A program made the position numbers and the translations under genes. Positions 27,046 to 37,144 of a stretch of 64,000 nt of DNA are shown here, in pieces. The stretch covers positions 120,166 through 184,165 of the forward strand of contig NZ_LSGW01000070.1 in assembly GCF_001643305.1 (NCBI RefSeq). The letters are read 5' to 3'. Source of the stretch: Aeromonas salmonicida subsp. salmonicida. GTDB lineage: Bacteria; Pseudomonadota; Gammaproteobacteria; Enterobacterales; Aeromonadaceae. Under the pieces are notes generated by a model. It saw only the letters and a list, made by a program, of their open reading frames with translations. It made no database searches and was not told the origin of the DNA. Positions within the stretch are counted from its first letter, which is position 1. Each line of letters begins with the position of its first letter.

Positions 27046-27093
27046 GAGCCTGAAGGGCGCGGATTATTGCAGAGTGGTCCATCCAGATCAACG

Positions 27094-27112
27094 ATTGATA
27101 ATCATTATCATT
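27094..27112 (-). promoter_or_regulatory. Fur box-like site 2 before the TonB-dependent receptor
   Basis: ATTGATAATCATTATCATT matches the 19-base Fur consensus at most positions, including the core GATAATCATTATC. It lies 69 bases upstream of the receptor start, a usual place for a Fur operator over a promoter. Confidence 0.85.
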
Positions 27113-27304
27113 TTGTTTTTATGATCTTGATCAGATTGATGTTTTTGATGGAAGAGTCAGTAGTGAAAAGAAGAACGTTTGCGCCGGCAAGTGAGAACAT
27201 GAAAGGGAGAAGAGGGCTATCTGGCTGGGCAGTAAACCCGTCCCGTATGGGTTCCCTTGGGCATAGAAGCCAGGTGTTGTTTTCCGGCCCGTGCTGCACG
27301 CAAT

Positions 27305-27329
27305 AAAAAGCCCGCTACGGGAGCGGGCT
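27305..27329 (-). terminator. Terminator of lapC
   Basis: AGCCCGCT, five-base loop, AGCGGGCT. On the minus strand it is followed by TTTTTATTG. It lies 25 bases past the lapC stop codon. The stretch 27113-27304 upstream of the receptor shows no gene. Confidence 0.88.
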
Positions 27330-27353
27330 TGGTGAGTTGTGGTTTTCTGGCCG

Positions 27354-29204
27354 TCAGGGGGCGCGATAGAAGCGGTTGAGCTCGTTCATCACCTGGATCA
27401 TGACACCCATGTCGGGGGTGCCGTGCTTGATGGGACGGTAGCTGTTGCGCTCCAGCAGTTCAAAGTCACCCTGCTTGTTGAAGTGGGTGATGGTGTTGCC
27501 CTGATAGATGGCAAAGTCACGCTGATCCCCGGCCAGCAGCCAGTTGCGCGGGCTGTTGTCGAACAGACTGCGGCCTGTGCTGTAGTCCCGCGCCGGGTTG
27601 CGCACCCCCAGCATGCCCTGCATCAGGGTGGGCACCAGATCCAGATGGCTGCTCAACTGGCTCTGCGCCAGGGTGTCGTTGCCCGGCCAGGCCAGCACGA
27701 AAGGCACCTGCACCTGATAGGGCGAGTAGTTGGTGCCATAACCCCAGCTGTTGCTGCGAGTATCGTTGAACTCCTGACCGTGGTTGGAGGTCACCACGAC
27801 TATGGTCTGCTCGTTCAGGCCCTGCTGTTGCAGTTGGCTCAGCATCTGCTCCAGCAACTGATCTGTGTAGAAGACGGTGTTCTTGTAACGGTTCTCCAGC
27901 TTCTGCAGGTTTTTGGCCTGATAAGCGGTGGCCGGATTGAACTTGGTCAGCTCGGGCTGGAAGGGGCCCTTCATGTCGGCCGGCAGCTGGTAATCACCGG
28001 GGCTCGACAGATAGACCAGCGAGAACCAGGGTCTGTCCGGCGAGCGCTTGGCGAGCCACTGCTGCCAGTCACCGATCAGCAGCTGATCATTGGTCTGCTC
28101 GGAGACAAACACCTGCTTGCGCAGACCGGAGAGGATGCTCTGGCGATACTGCTGCGCATCTTCCAGCGCGCCAAACAGGCCGAACTGGTAATCCTGGCGC
28201 AGCATCTCGTCGAACAGTACCGGTGGTGTCTTGTCGTTGCGGATGTCGTCGTAATAGTGGCCGGGCAGGCCATAGAAGAGGCTGAACATCCCCATCACAT
28301 CATCATTGCCGCCACTCATGTGGTTGCGGAAATTGAGATGGCTGTCTGCATAACGCTGCAGATTGGGCATGTTGATGCTGTTGAGCATGTCGGCTCGCAA
28401 CGAATCCACCACCACCACCAGCAGGTTCTTGTGGGCAATGGGGGCGTTGACGCTGAGCGGGCGCAGGGGGTAGCGCAAGCGGCTCTCGCTCTCGCCATCC
28501 TGGGATTCTGCCTTCTTCTCGTACTGATCCAGGTCCAGCCAGCCGTGCTTGGCCAGGAAGCTCTTGGCGGTCATGGGGTAGGAGAGCGGGAAGTTGGCGC
28601 GCTGCATGGTAATGGGCTGATACAGGGTAGCATCGGCCCAGCTGTTGACCACGTGGGTCAGAATGAAGCAGACCAGCAGGGCCAGCCCCACCTGATTGCC
28701 ATACTGGCGGCGCTTGCGCTTGTTGATCTTGCGCCACACATAGGCCGACAGCAGCAGTTGCAGCAGGAAGATGGTTGGCACCGCCACGAAGATGATGCTC
28801 CAGATCGAGCCTTCCTCGGTCTGTGCCTGATCCAGCAGCAACTGCCACACCTGAGCGTTCAAGTGGAACTTGAACAGCTGGAACACCTGGGTGTCGATGA
28901 GCAGGAGCACCAGCGCCAGGGTGGCGATGATGGCCGAAATGAAGCGCAGCAGCTTCTCTTTGGGCAGCACGAAACTCAGCGGGAATATGGTCAACAGGTA
29001 GGTGACAAAGCTCAGAAACGAGAAGTGACCTATCCAGCTGATGATTAGATAGGTCACGCCGAGCGTGGTCGATGGCCAGCTGATGGCACCCAGATAGCGG
29101 GTGGCAATCAGCATGGCCAGAATGATGTTGAAGAAGGAGAACCAATGCCCCCAGGTGATCAGGCGAGAGACATTATCACGATAGGGGTTGCCGGTTTCGA
29201 CCAT
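27354..29204 (-). CDS. lapC: Inner-membrane sulfatase-fold protein LapC (YejM/PbgA)
   Basis: A 616-residue DUF3413 plus sulfatase-domain protein. In E. coli LapC/PbgA senses periplasmic LPS and tunes LpxC degradation through LapB-FtsH. The N-terminal five membrane helices lie at about 15-190. The periplasmic globular domain (about 260-600) includes LLVVVVDSLRADMLN and VVVTSNHGQEFND. As in E. coli PbgA, the usual sulfatase catalytic cysteine/serine signature is replaced, which suggests a non-enzymatic or unusual site. The ATG at 29204 is preceded by GATGGA. It follows yejL by 43 bases on the same strand. Confidence 0.93.
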   Translation of the reverse strand: MVETGNPYRDNVSRLITWGHWFSFFNIILAMLIATRYLGAISWPSTTLGVTYLIISWIGHFSFLSFVTYLLTIFPLSFVLPKEKLLRFISAIIATLALVLLLIDTQVFQLFKFHLNAQVWQLLLDQAQTEEGSIWSIIFVAVPTIFLLQLLLSAYVWRKINKRKRRQYGNQVGLALLVCFILTHVVNSWADATLYQPITMQRANFPLSYPMTAKSFLAKHGWLDLDQYEKKAESQDGESESRLRYPLRPLSVNAPIAHKNLLVVVVDSLRADMLNSINMPNLQRYADSHLNFRNHMSGGNDDVMGMFSLFYGLPGHYYDDIRNDKTPPVLFDEMLRQDYQFGLFGALEDAQQYRQSILSGLRKQVFVSEQTNDQLLIGDWQQWLAKRSPDRPWFSLVYLSSPGDYQLPADMKGPFQPELTKFNPATAYQAKNLQKLENRYKNTVFYTDQLLEQMLSQLQQQGLNEQTIVVVTSNHGQEFNDTRSNSWGYGTNYSPYQVQVPFVLAWPGNDTLAQSQLSSHLDLVPTLMQGMLGVRNPARDYSTGRSLFDNSPRNWLLAGDQRDFAIYQGNTITHFNKQGDFELLERNSYRPIKHGTPDMGVMIQVMNELNRFYRAP

Positions 29205-29247
29205 AGTGATCCATCTGCTTTGAGAAACGTCAAAAAAAGGCGGCGAC

Positions 29248-29475
29248 TCAGTGAGTGTCGTGGCGAGTGTCGACCGAGGAAGTCAGTGCCTGGACATATT
29301 TTTCAGTGATCGCCTGGCGTTGTGCCGGGGCCATGCCGTTGATGATATTGGTAGTCACGTTACCCAGCACCATGAGGCTGAGGTCGACTGGCGCCTTGTG
29401 CTTTTCCAGTACAGTGATCAGGTCATTCATCAGGTCATCAAATTGCTGGTTTGTGTACTTTGATACGATGGGCAT
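29248..29475 (-). CDS. yejL: DUF1414 small protein YejL
   Basis: A 75-residue DUF1414 protein. [17 protein letters not shown] and the MAPAQRQAI stretch are nearly identical to E. coli YejL. It is probably a cytoplasmic alpha-helical dimer of unknown function. The start MPIVSKY at 29475 matches E. coli; an in-frame TTG or ATG eight codons upstream is less likely. It sits between lapC (downstream, same strand) and the divergent yejK, as in enterobacteria. Confidence 0.92.
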   Translation of the reverse strand: MPIVSKYTNQQFDDLMNDLITVLEKHKAPVDLSLMVLGNVTTNIINGMAPAQRQAITEKYVQALTSSVDTRHDTH

Positions 29476-29548
29476 AATCTTCAGTTCATCTCGGTTCAAA
29501 GCGCCTTATAATACTTCACCCTTTCGGCTAACACTATGGCTTTGTGAC

Positions 29549-30610
29549 ATGAGTCTCGATATCGACAAGATCATTCTTCACTCCCTGCGCCAGGGCGGCG
29601 ATGGTCAACCTCACGCCGACACCCGCAGCCAGACCCTGCCTGCTGATGAGGCGGTTCAGGGGCTGATGGCGGAGCTGCATCGCATTTACAACGGCAAGGG
29701 TGGCAAGGGCTTTGGCTTTTTCGCTGACCCCGAAGCCGCCGTCGCCGAGCTGGCCGACGGTGAGGAAGCCCCCAAGCAGCCTTCTCCCGCCTTTCGCATT
29801 GCCCTCAAGCAGCTGCTCGGCGATCAGCTCGAATTCGTCCCCTTCTCGGTCAATATGACCCAGCTGCTGGTCAAGAACCTGGTGGATCACGCCCTCGACG
29901 AGCAGGGTGTATTGCTGTTTGCCAAATACAACTATGTAGGGGTCGATTACCTGATGGTCGCCCTGCTGGAAGGCAAGGAAAGCGTCACCGTCAGCGAGGC
30001 GCTGGACTTGCGCCATATCCATTATCTGGATATCGGCAAGCTCAATCTGGTGGCCCGCATCGATTTGACCGAATGGAAAACCCAGCCAGACTCTCGGCGT
30101 TATATCACCTTCAGCAAGGGGCGGGTCGGTCGCAAACTGGGGGACTTTTTCATGGACTTGCTGGGTGCCCGCGAGGGCATGGATGCCAAGATCCAAAATA
30201 AAGGACTGCTGCAGGCGGTGGACGATTATTGCGACAGCCGTCAGCTGGAGCCGGCCGAGCGCAACGACTACAAGAAGCAGGTCTTCAAATATTGCACCGA
30301 GCAGGCCAGCGCCGGTGAAGAGATCGAAATCAAGGAGCTTTCCGCCGAACTCTCTGCAAGAGAAGCGGGCGACGGCGACCTCGATTTTTACAGCTTCATC
30401 GGTCAGGAGTATGAGCTGGAAGAGCGCTTCCCCGCCGATCGCTCCACCCTGCGCGGCCTGACCAAGTTCGTCGGCTCCGGTGGCGGTCTGACCCTGAGCT
30501 TCGAGCAGAAATTGCTGAACAGCCGGGTGTTTTACGATCCCCAGACAGATACTCTGACCATTCGCGGCGTGCCACCCAATCTCAAGGATCAGCTGCTGCG
30601 CCAGTCGTAA
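29549..30610 (+). CDS. yejK: Nucleoid-associated protein YejK (NdpA)
   Basis: A 353-residue nucleoid-associated protein of the YejK/NdpA family, with E. coli YejK as the close relative. Diagnostic segments are MSLDIDKIILHSL, LVARIDLTEWKTQPDSRRYI, KGRVGRKLGDFFMDLLGA, KGLLQAVDDYC and PADRSTLRGLTKFVGSGGGL. The start MSLDIDK at 29549 is used in other genomes; the open frame upstream runs antisense through yejL. Divergent from yejL with a 73-base shared promoter spacer, and ended by a strong terminator. Confidence 0.94.
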   Translation: MSLDIDKIILHSLRQGGDGQPHADTRSQTLPADEAVQGLMAELHRIYNGKGGKGFGFFADPEAAVAELADGEEAPKQPSPAFRIALKQLLGDQLEFVPFSVNMTQLLVKNLVDHALDEQGVLLFAKYNYVGVDYLMVALLEGKESVTVSEALDLRHIHYLDIGKLNLVARIDLTEWKTQPDSRRYITFSKGRVGRKLGDFFMDLLGAREGMDAKIQNKGLLQAVDDYCDSRQLEPAERNDYKKQVFKYCTEQASAGEEIEIKELSAELSAREAGDGDLDFYSFIGQEYELEERFPADRSTLRGLTKFVGSGGGLTLSFEQKLLNSRVFYDPQTDTLTIRGVPPNLKDQLLRQS

Positions 30611-30635
30611 TGTGATCTGCTTTCCATTTTTGGCA

Positions 30636-30668
30636 AAAAGACACCGCACTTCGCTGCGGTGTCTTTTT
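30636..30668 (+). terminator. Terminator of yejK
   Basis: AAAAGACACCGCA, loop CTTCGC, TGCGGTGTCTTTT followed by T and A: a 13-pair perfect stem 25 bases after yejK. Confidence 0.93.
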
Positions 30669-30737
30669 ATTTAATGGGGTAAGTCGCCTCGAAACCAACT
30701 CGGTGCTTTGTTAACAATTTAAACAGAATAACCACCG

Positions 30738-30771
30738 TGAAAGGGTTTTCAATGCAGTGAAAACCCTTTCA
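30738..30771 (+). promoter_or_regulatory. Perfect 14-base inverted repeat upstream of malE
   Basis: TGAAAGGGTTTTCA, six bases, TGAAAACCCTTTCA: a perfect inverted repeat. Each arm is itself a quasi-palindrome of the TGAAAnCnnTTTCA kind bound by LacI-family repressors. The repeat is followed by a T-rich stretch (TTTGTGTTTTTTTATT), so it could also act as a terminator. It lies 235 bases before malE and 127 bases after yejK. Confidence 0.7.
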
Positions 30772-31005
30772 TTTGTGTTTTTTTATTTCCATTTGGTAAT
30801 TTAATTTCTGTTTTTGGCGAGAAATATGCCAATAAATGGCGATAACCCCCTGAAATAAGAAAATATTTTCATAACTTTCTGGAAGAAAATACGTAATTGC
30901 ATTTCAAAAATGCGAGTTGCGTCATGTGAGGCAGTAGCGGCTTGGGATAATATTCATCTCGCACACAATGCTCTTACAGCGCGGAACTAATACAAGGAAA
31001 GGCTC
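30772..31005 (+). promoter_or_regulatory. mal operon promoter region
   Basis: AT-rich upstream region of malE. A -10-like element lies in GGGATAATATTC at about 30945-30955, about 50 bases before the ATG. GCATTT-CAA-AAATGC at 30899-30913 is a small palindrome. I see no good MalT box (GGGGATGAGG type) and only weak CRP-like half-sites. AAGGAAAGG precedes the malE start. Confidence 0.45.
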
Positions 31006-32187
31006 ATGAAAAAGAAATTGCTGTCATCCCTGATCGGTCTGGCTACTCTGGGCGTGGCTTGCTCTGCCACTGCCGCCATTGACGAAGGTCAACTGACCAT
31101 CTGGATTAACGGTGACAAGGGATACAATGGTCTGGCTGAAGTAGGTAAGAAGTTTGAAGCCGAAACCGGCATCAAGGTGACGGTTGCTCACCCTGATCAG
31201 GTGGAAGTGAAATTCCAGCAAGCCGCTGCCACCGGCAACGGTCCGGACATCTTCTTCTGGGCTCACGACCGTTACGGTGAGTGGGTCAAGGCCGGTCTGC
31301 TGGTACCTGTTACCCCGAACGCAGCCACCAAAGCCAAGTTTGAACAGTTCGCCTGGGATGCCATGGCAGTGGATGGCAAGACCTACGGTTATCCGGTTGC
31401 GGTAGAAGCCGTGAGCCTTATCTATAACAAGGATCTGCTGCCCGAGCCGCCGAAAACCTTCGAAGAGATCGCCAAGATCGACGAAGCGCTGAAGAAAAAT
31501 GGCAAGCGCGCCATCATGTGGGCCTATGACACCCCCTATTTCAGCTACCCGCTGGTGGCTGCCAACGGTGGCTATGCCTTCAAGAAAACCGCTACCGGTT
31601 ATGACGTGAAAGATACCGGCGTGAACAACGCAGGTGCCAAGGCCGGTGTTGGCTATATCTCCGAGATGATCAAATCCGGTCACCTGGAAAAAGGTATCGA
31701 CTACGGTGTGATGGACGCCAAGTTCAACAAGGGCGAAGTGGCCATGATGATCAACGGTCCCTGGGCCTGGAGCAACCTGGACAAGAGCGGCATCAAGTAC
31801 GGTGTAGCGTCCCTGCCGACCCTGAAGGGCAACCCGGCCAAAGCCTTCGTTGGCGTACTGGGTGCGACCATCAACGCCGCCAGCCCGAACAAGGATCTGG
31901 CTATCGAGTTCCTGGAAAACTACCTGCTGACCGATGCCGGTCTGGCACCGGTCAACGCCGACAAGCCGTTGGGTGCAGTAGCGCTGAAGTCCTTCCAGAA
32001 GACCCTGGAATCCGATCCGCACATCAAGGCAACCATGGTGAACGCCCAGAATGGCGAGCCTATGCCGTCCGTGCCTGAGATGAGCCGTTTCTGGTCTTCC
32101 TTCGAAACAGCCCTCAAGAACGTGACCTCCGGCCGTCAGAGCGTTGACGAAGCCCTGGATACCGCTGCCAAGCGTATCGTTCAGTAA
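31006..32187 (+). CDS. malE: Periplasmic maltose/maltodextrin-binding protein
   Basis: A 393-residue class 1 solute-binding protein with a signal peptide (about 1-23, ending ATAA). It binds maltose and maltodextrins and delivers them to MalFGK. Near-identical blocks to E. coli MalE include [77 protein letters not shown] and the C-terminal [17 protein letters not shown] helix. The Trp and acidic residues of the sugar site are kept. First gene of malEFGK; no lamB or malM is present in the window. Confidence 0.97.
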   Translation: MKKKLLSSLIGLATLGVACSATAAIDEGQLTIWINGDKGYNGLAEVGKKFEAETGIKVTVAHPDQVEVKFQQAAATGNGPDIFFWAHDRYGEWVKAGLLVPVTPNAATKAKFEQFAWDAMAVDGKTYGYPVAVEAVSLIYNKDLLPEPPKTFEEIAKIDEALKKNGKRAIMWAYDTPYFSYPLVAANGGYAFKKTATGYDVKDTGVNNAGAKAGVGYISEMIKSGHLEKGIDYGVMDAKFNKGEVAMMINGPWAWSNLDKSGIKYGVASLPTLKGNPAKAFVGVLGATINAASPNKDLAIEFLENYLLTDAGLAPVNADKPLGAVALKSFQKTLESDPHIKATMVNAQNGEPMPSVPEMSRFWSSFETALKNVTSGRQSVDEALDTAAKRIVQ

Positions 32188-32262
32188 GCATGCACTACCC
32201 GGGAGGCCGCAACGGCCTCCCACTCTCTCAAATCTCTCTTGGCGTTATAAAGGTTAATTGGC

Positions 32263-33915
32263 ATGGAAGTAGTACCTTCTATTGAATCCTATGCCGGTCC
32301 GAAGGATAAGCACACCTGGCTTAAGTGGACCATCGCTGCTCTGGTAGCAATCCTCAACGGTTATGCGGCCGTGATGATGTACGCCAGCGGTGAGTGGGTA
32401 TTCGCTCTGCTCGATCTGGTGGTGGTGTCCGTCGGTCTGTATGTCTTCATGAACAAGAAGACTTATGCCCACCGCTATATCTTCCCCGGTGTGGCTGGCA
32501 TGGTTGTGTTTATCATCTTCCCTCTTGCCTACACGATCGGCATCGCCTTCACCAACTATTCGGGATCCAACTTGCTCTCCCTTGAGCAGGCACGGGATTA
32601 CCATCTGAAAAAAAGCTACAAGGTGGCTGGCGGTGAATTCGATTTCACCCTGCTGGGTGGTGAGAACAATCAGTTTCAGCTGTTGCTGAAACAGGACGAC
32701 CAAGCCTTTATCAGTCAACCCCTTACTCTGATGAACAACAAGGCCCGTGAACTGGCTGTCCGCGAGGGCAGAGTCCATGACGCGGTCCAGGTTGTTCAGT
32801 TGCAGCCTCTGGCAGAAGAGGCCGTGGACAAGGTGGCCCCCATTCGTGCCATCGTCGATCATCGCACTCACCTGAGCGCGCTGGATCTGGTGTTGCCGGA
32901 AGGTGGCATTCACCTGACCCTGAGCAGCCTGCGCAAGTTTGCCGCCCAGAAGCAGCAGTACACACGGCTGATGGATGGCGCCGTGCTCAAATCCGGCGTG
33001 GTGATCAAGGACAGCAACCTGCTGCGTGACACCCAGACCGGCGAGCTGATGCTGCCCAACGGTGACACCGGCTTCTATCAATACATCGACGAGCAGGGAC
33101 AGTTTGTCGGCAAGGGCATGGCCCCCGGTTTCGTGGTGAGCGTGGGGTGGAAAAACTTCGTGCGCATCATGACAGACCCGGGTATCCAGGGTCCCTTCAT
33201 GCAGATCTTCGTCTGGACCGTGATCTTCTCCGCCGGCTCAGTGGGCTTCACCCTGGCCATCGGCATGGTGATGGCATGTCTGGTGCAGTGGGAACAGCTC
33301 AGAGGTCGCGGCTTCTACCGGGTCATGCTGATCCTGCCCTATGCGATACCGGCGTTTATCTCCATCCTGGTGTTCAAGGGCTTGTTCAACCAGAACTTCG
33401 GCGAGATCAACCTGTTCCTGGAAGCGGCGTTCGGCATCAAGCCGGACTGGTACACCACCCCCTTCCTGGCCAAGGTGATGATCCTCATCGTCAATACCTG
33501 GCTTGGCTACCCCTACATGATGATCCTCTGCATGGGCTTGCTCAAAGCCATTCCGGATGATCTCTACGAGGCGTCCGCCATGGACGGTGCCGGTCCTGTG
33601 CAGAACTTCTTCAAGATCACGGTTCCGCTCTTGATGAAGCCGCTCACTCCGCTGCTGATCGCATCCTTTGCTTTCAACTTCAACAACTTCGTACTCATAC
33701 AGTTGTTGACGAACGGGGCGCCGGACATCATAGGTGCCAGTACCCCGGCCGGGACCACGGATCTGTTGGTGAACTACACCTACCGGATTGCGTTCCAGGG
33801 CTCGGGTGGTCAGGACTACGGTCTGGCCAGTGCCATCGCTACCGCCATCTTCCTGATCGTCGGCGCGCTTGCACTGCTCAACCTGAAATTGTCCAAAGCC
33901 GACAAGCAACAGTAA
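32263..33915 (+). CDS. malF: Maltose transporter permease MalF
   Basis: A 550-residue inner-membrane permease of the maltose ABC importer, somewhat longer than E. coli MalF (514). About eight membrane helices are expected. A large periplasmic P2-type loop between helices 3 and 4 (about residues 95-290) contacts MalE. The EAA loop that docks to MalK is at about 440-460 (DDLYEASAMDGAGPVQNFFK). It lies 75 bases after malE, and malG follows 12 bases downstream. Confidence 0.95.
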   Translation: MEVVPSIESYAGPKDKHTWLKWTIAALVAILNGYAAVMMYASGEWVFALLDLVVVSVGLYVFMNKKTYAHRYIFPGVAGMVVFIIFPLAYTIGIAFTNYSGSNLLSLEQARDYHLKKSYKVAGGEFDFTLLGGENNQFQLLLKQDDQAFISQPLTLMNNKARELAVREGRVHDAVQVVQLQPLAEEAVDKVAPIRAIVDHRTHLSALDLVLPEGGIHLTLSSLRKFAAQKQQYTRLMDGAVLKSGVVIKDSNLLRDTQTGELMLPNGDTGFYQYIDEQGQFVGKGMAPGFVVSVGWKNFVRIMTDPGIQGPFMQIFVWTVIFSAGSVGFTLAIGMVMACLVQWEQLRGRGFYRVMLILPYAIPAFISILVFKGLFNQNFGEINLFLEAAFGIKPDWYTTPFLAKVMILIVNTWLGYPYMMILCMGLLKAIPDDLYEASAMDGAGPVQNFFKITVPLLMKPLTPLLIASFAFNFNNFVLIQLLTNGAPDIIGASTPAGTTDLLVNYTYRIAFQGSGGQDYGLASAIATAIFLIVGALALLNLKLSKADKQQ

Positions 33916-33927
33916 GGAGGCTTCTCA

Positions 33928-34818
33928 ATGGCTATCGTACAACCCAAATCAGTCAAATACCGGGTGTGGGCAACCCACCTGGTCATGTGGGCCTTCCTGG
34001 CGCTGATCATTTTCCCTGTGATCATGGTCATCGCCATCTCGTTTCGTAACGGCAACTTCTCGGTGGGGGAAATCATCCCCTCCGATCCGACCCTGGATCA
34101 CTGGAAGCTGGCGCTGGGCATGTCCATCACCAACGCCGATGGCAGCATCACGCCGCCGCCGTTCCCCGTGCTGACCTGGCTGTGGAACTCCATCAAGATC
34201 GCCGGCATCACGGCCCTGATGATAGTGACGCTGTCGACCACCTGTGCCTATGCGTTTGCCCGCCTGCGTTTTCGCGGCAAGCAGACCATATTGCAAGGGA
34301 TGCTGATCTTCCAGATGTTCCCGGCCGTGCTGGCACTGGTGGCCATCTATGCGCTGTTCAACAAGATAGGTGACTATGTGCCCTGGTTGGGTCTCAACAC
34401 CCACGGTGGCCTTATCCTGGCTTACATGGGCGGCATAGCGCTGCACGTCTGGACCATCAAGGGCTACTTCGAGACCATAGACTCCTCTCTGGAAGAGGCG
34501 GCAGCCATCGATGGCGCGACCCCGTGGCAGGCGTTCCGCCTGATCCTGTTGCCCCTGTCGGTGCCCATTCTGGCGGTGGTGTTCATTCTGGCCTTCATCG
34601 GTACCATCACTGAGGTGCCCGTTGCTTCCATCTTGCTGCAGGATGTGAACAACCTGACCCTGGCGGTCGGTGCCCAGCAATACCTCTATCCGCAGAACTA
34701 TCTGTGGGGTGACTTTGCGGCTGCAGCTGTCCTGTCGGGTCTGCCTATTACTGTGGTCTTCCTGATGGCGCAGCGCTGGTTGGTAAGTGGCCTAACCGCC
34801 GGTGGTGTGAAAGGTTAA
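33928..34818 (+). CDS. malG: Maltose transporter permease MalG
   Basis: A 296-residue permease, the same length as E. coli MalG, with six membrane helices. The EAA loop is [20 protein letters not shown] (about residues 190-210). The C-terminus [13 protein letters not shown], which reaches into the MalF/MalG/MalE channel region, is conserved. AAGGAGG precedes the ATG. A degenerate second copy of this C-terminal coding end lies 100 bases downstream (34875-34922). Confidence 0.96.
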   Translation: MAIVQPKSVKYRVWATHLVMWAFLALIIFPVIMVIAISFRNGNFSVGEIIPSDPTLDHWKLALGMSITNADGSITPPPFPVLTWLWNSIKIAGITALMIVTLSTTCAYAFARLRFRGKQTILQGMLIFQMFPAVLALVAIYALFNKIGDYVPWLGLNTHGGLILAYMGGIALHVWTIKGYFETIDSSLEEAAAIDGATPWQAFRLILLPLSVPILAVVFILAFIGTITEVPVASILLQDVNNLTLAVGAQQYLYPQNYLWGDFAAAAVLSGLPITVVFLMAQRWLVSGLTAGGVKG

Positions 34819-34874
34819 GTGTCTTGCCGCACCTGTCACGTCGCCAGCCTCAAGATGTTCCTGCTGGTCTGTCA

Positions 34875-34922
34875 CAGGGCTGGCTGGTCGGCGGCCTCAC
34901 TGTGGGCGGTGTGAAAGGCTAA
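34875..34922 (+). pseudogene. Relic of a second malG 3' end
   Basis: In one frame these 48 bases read QGWLVGGLTVGGVKG then stop, against [15 protein letters not shown] then stop at the end of intact malG. The DNA is clearly homologous but diverged in the third codon positions, so it is a coding-derived copy rather than a recent repeat. There is no start codon or upstream malG sequence. Confidence 0.8.
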
Positions 34923-34950
34923 CGTTTAACGGCTAACGGTTTTAATGGCC

Positions 34951-34968
34951 GGGGGAGCTGACTCCCCC
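34951..34968 (+). repeat. Hairpin in the malG-malK spacer
   Basis: GGGGGAG, loop CTGA, CTCCCCC: a seven-pair GC-rich stem 40 bases before malK, without T-run. It could modulate the ratio of malEFG to malK message. Confidence 0.55.
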
Positions 34969-35008
34969 CGCCGTCACGATTTGCAAAGATTCAAGAGCGG
35001 AGCTCGTC

Positions 35009-36145
<1,137 letters not shown>

Positions 36146-36185
36146 TTTTTTTGCGCTGGTTTTCCTTAGTATTCAATGCCTTTTT

Positions 36186-36208
36186 GCCGGTCGTCAGACC
36201 GGCTTTTT
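36186..36208 (+). terminator. Terminator of the mal operon
   Basis: GCCGGTC, loop GTCA, GACCGGC followed by TTTTTATT, 40 bases after malK. Confidence 0.9.
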
Positions 36209-36210
36209 AT

Positions 36211-36238
36211 TGCCTGCCGTTCGGTAACATGGCAGGCA
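36211..36238. repeat. Hairpin between malK and ppk2
   Basis: TGCCTGCC, twelve-base loop, GGCAGGCA. It lies just past the ppk2 stop on the minus strand and may protect or end that transcript, though it lacks a good T-run. Confidence 0.5.
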
Positions 36239-36250
36239 GGGTGATGGTGA

Positions 36251-37066
36251 TCAGGCCTCCAGCTCGGCGGTAATGTCGGGTACAAAGGTCTGGCTGGCCA
36301 GTGGCGGGCGCTCGTATCCCTCGGTCGTGATGGGGGGCAGCTTGATGGGGTCGTAGTTGATCGCCTCGTAGGGCACCTTGCCGAGCAGGTGGGCGATGCA
36401 GTTGAGCCGAGCCCGGCGCTTGTCGTCGGCATCGACCACGAACCAGGGGCAGTCTTCCGTGTCCGTATAGGTGAACATGTCATCCTTGGCGCGGGAGTAT
36501 TCCACCCAGCGCGAGCGGGATTGCAAGTCCATGGGGCTGAACTTCCAGCGCTTGATGGGGGTGTTGATCCGCTCCTTGAAACGCTTCTCCTGTTCTTCGT
36601 CCGAGACCGAGAACCAGTATTTGATCAGGGTTATCCCTGAGCGGATCAGCATGCGTTCAAACTCGGGACAGGCCCGTAAAAACTCGCGATACTCCGCATC
36701 GCTGCAAAACCCCATCACCCGCTCGACCCCGGCCCGGTTGTACCAGGAACGGTCGAACAGCACCATTTCACCAGCGGCGGGCAGGTGGGCGGCATAGCGT
36801 TGAAAATACCACTGGGATCGCTCTCTATCGGAGGGGGCGGGCAAGGCTGTGACCCGGCAGACCCGTGGGTTGAGTGGCTCTGTGATGGCCTTGATGACGC
36901 CGCCCTTGCCGGCGGCATCGCGCCCCTCGAACACCACCACCACTTTCAGCCCCTCCTGCTTGACCCACTCCTGCAACTTGACCAACTCCTCCTGCAGATG
37001 GGTGAGGTGATGCTCATAGCACTTCTTGTCCAGACGCGGGCGCTTCTTGCTCTTTTCCTTCGGCAT
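36251..37066 (-). CDS. ppk2: Polyphosphate kinase 2
   Basis: A 271-residue PPK2-family enzyme that transfers phosphate between polyphosphate and nucleoside (di)phosphates. Walker A-like EGRDAAGKGG, the lid-region arginines in CRVTALPAPSDRERSQWYFQ, and the Walker B-like LFDRSWYNRAGVERVMGF are intact, as is IKYWFSVSDEEQ. The single-domain size fits class I PPK2. The start at 37066 follows AAGGAGAAAG; the open frame upstream adds 16 unsupported residues. It is divergent from the alpha/beta hydrolase gene, with the triplicated 5' repeat in the spacer. Confidence 0.92.
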   Translation of the reverse strand: MPKEKSKKRPRLDKKCYEHHLTHLQEELVKLQEWVKQEGLKVVVVFEGRDAAGKGGVIKAITEPLNPRVCRVTALPAPSDRERSQWYFQRYAAHLPAAGEMVLFDRSWYNRAGVERVMGFCSDAEYREFLRACPEFERMLIRSGITLIKYWFSVSDEEQEKRFKERINTPIKRWKFSPMDLQSRSRWVEYSRAKDDMFTYTDTEDCPWFVVDADDKRRARLNCIAHLLGKVPYEAINYDPIKLPPITTEGYERPPLASQTFVPDITAELEA

Positions 37067-37144
37067 GGCTTTCTCCTTTTTGAGTCCTTTCCTTGAGTCA
37101 TCTTCAGCTTGCACCAGGGAGGCGCCACTGCCAAGGACTGCGTG

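Noticed and set aside
27108..27299. 63-codon minus-strand frame near the Fur box
   Set aside because: It lies in the receptor promoter region, with unnatural composition and no ribosome site.
30772..31005. MalT boxes upstream of malE
   Set aside because: No GGGGATGAGG-like element could be found by eye on either strand; a matrix scan could overturn this.
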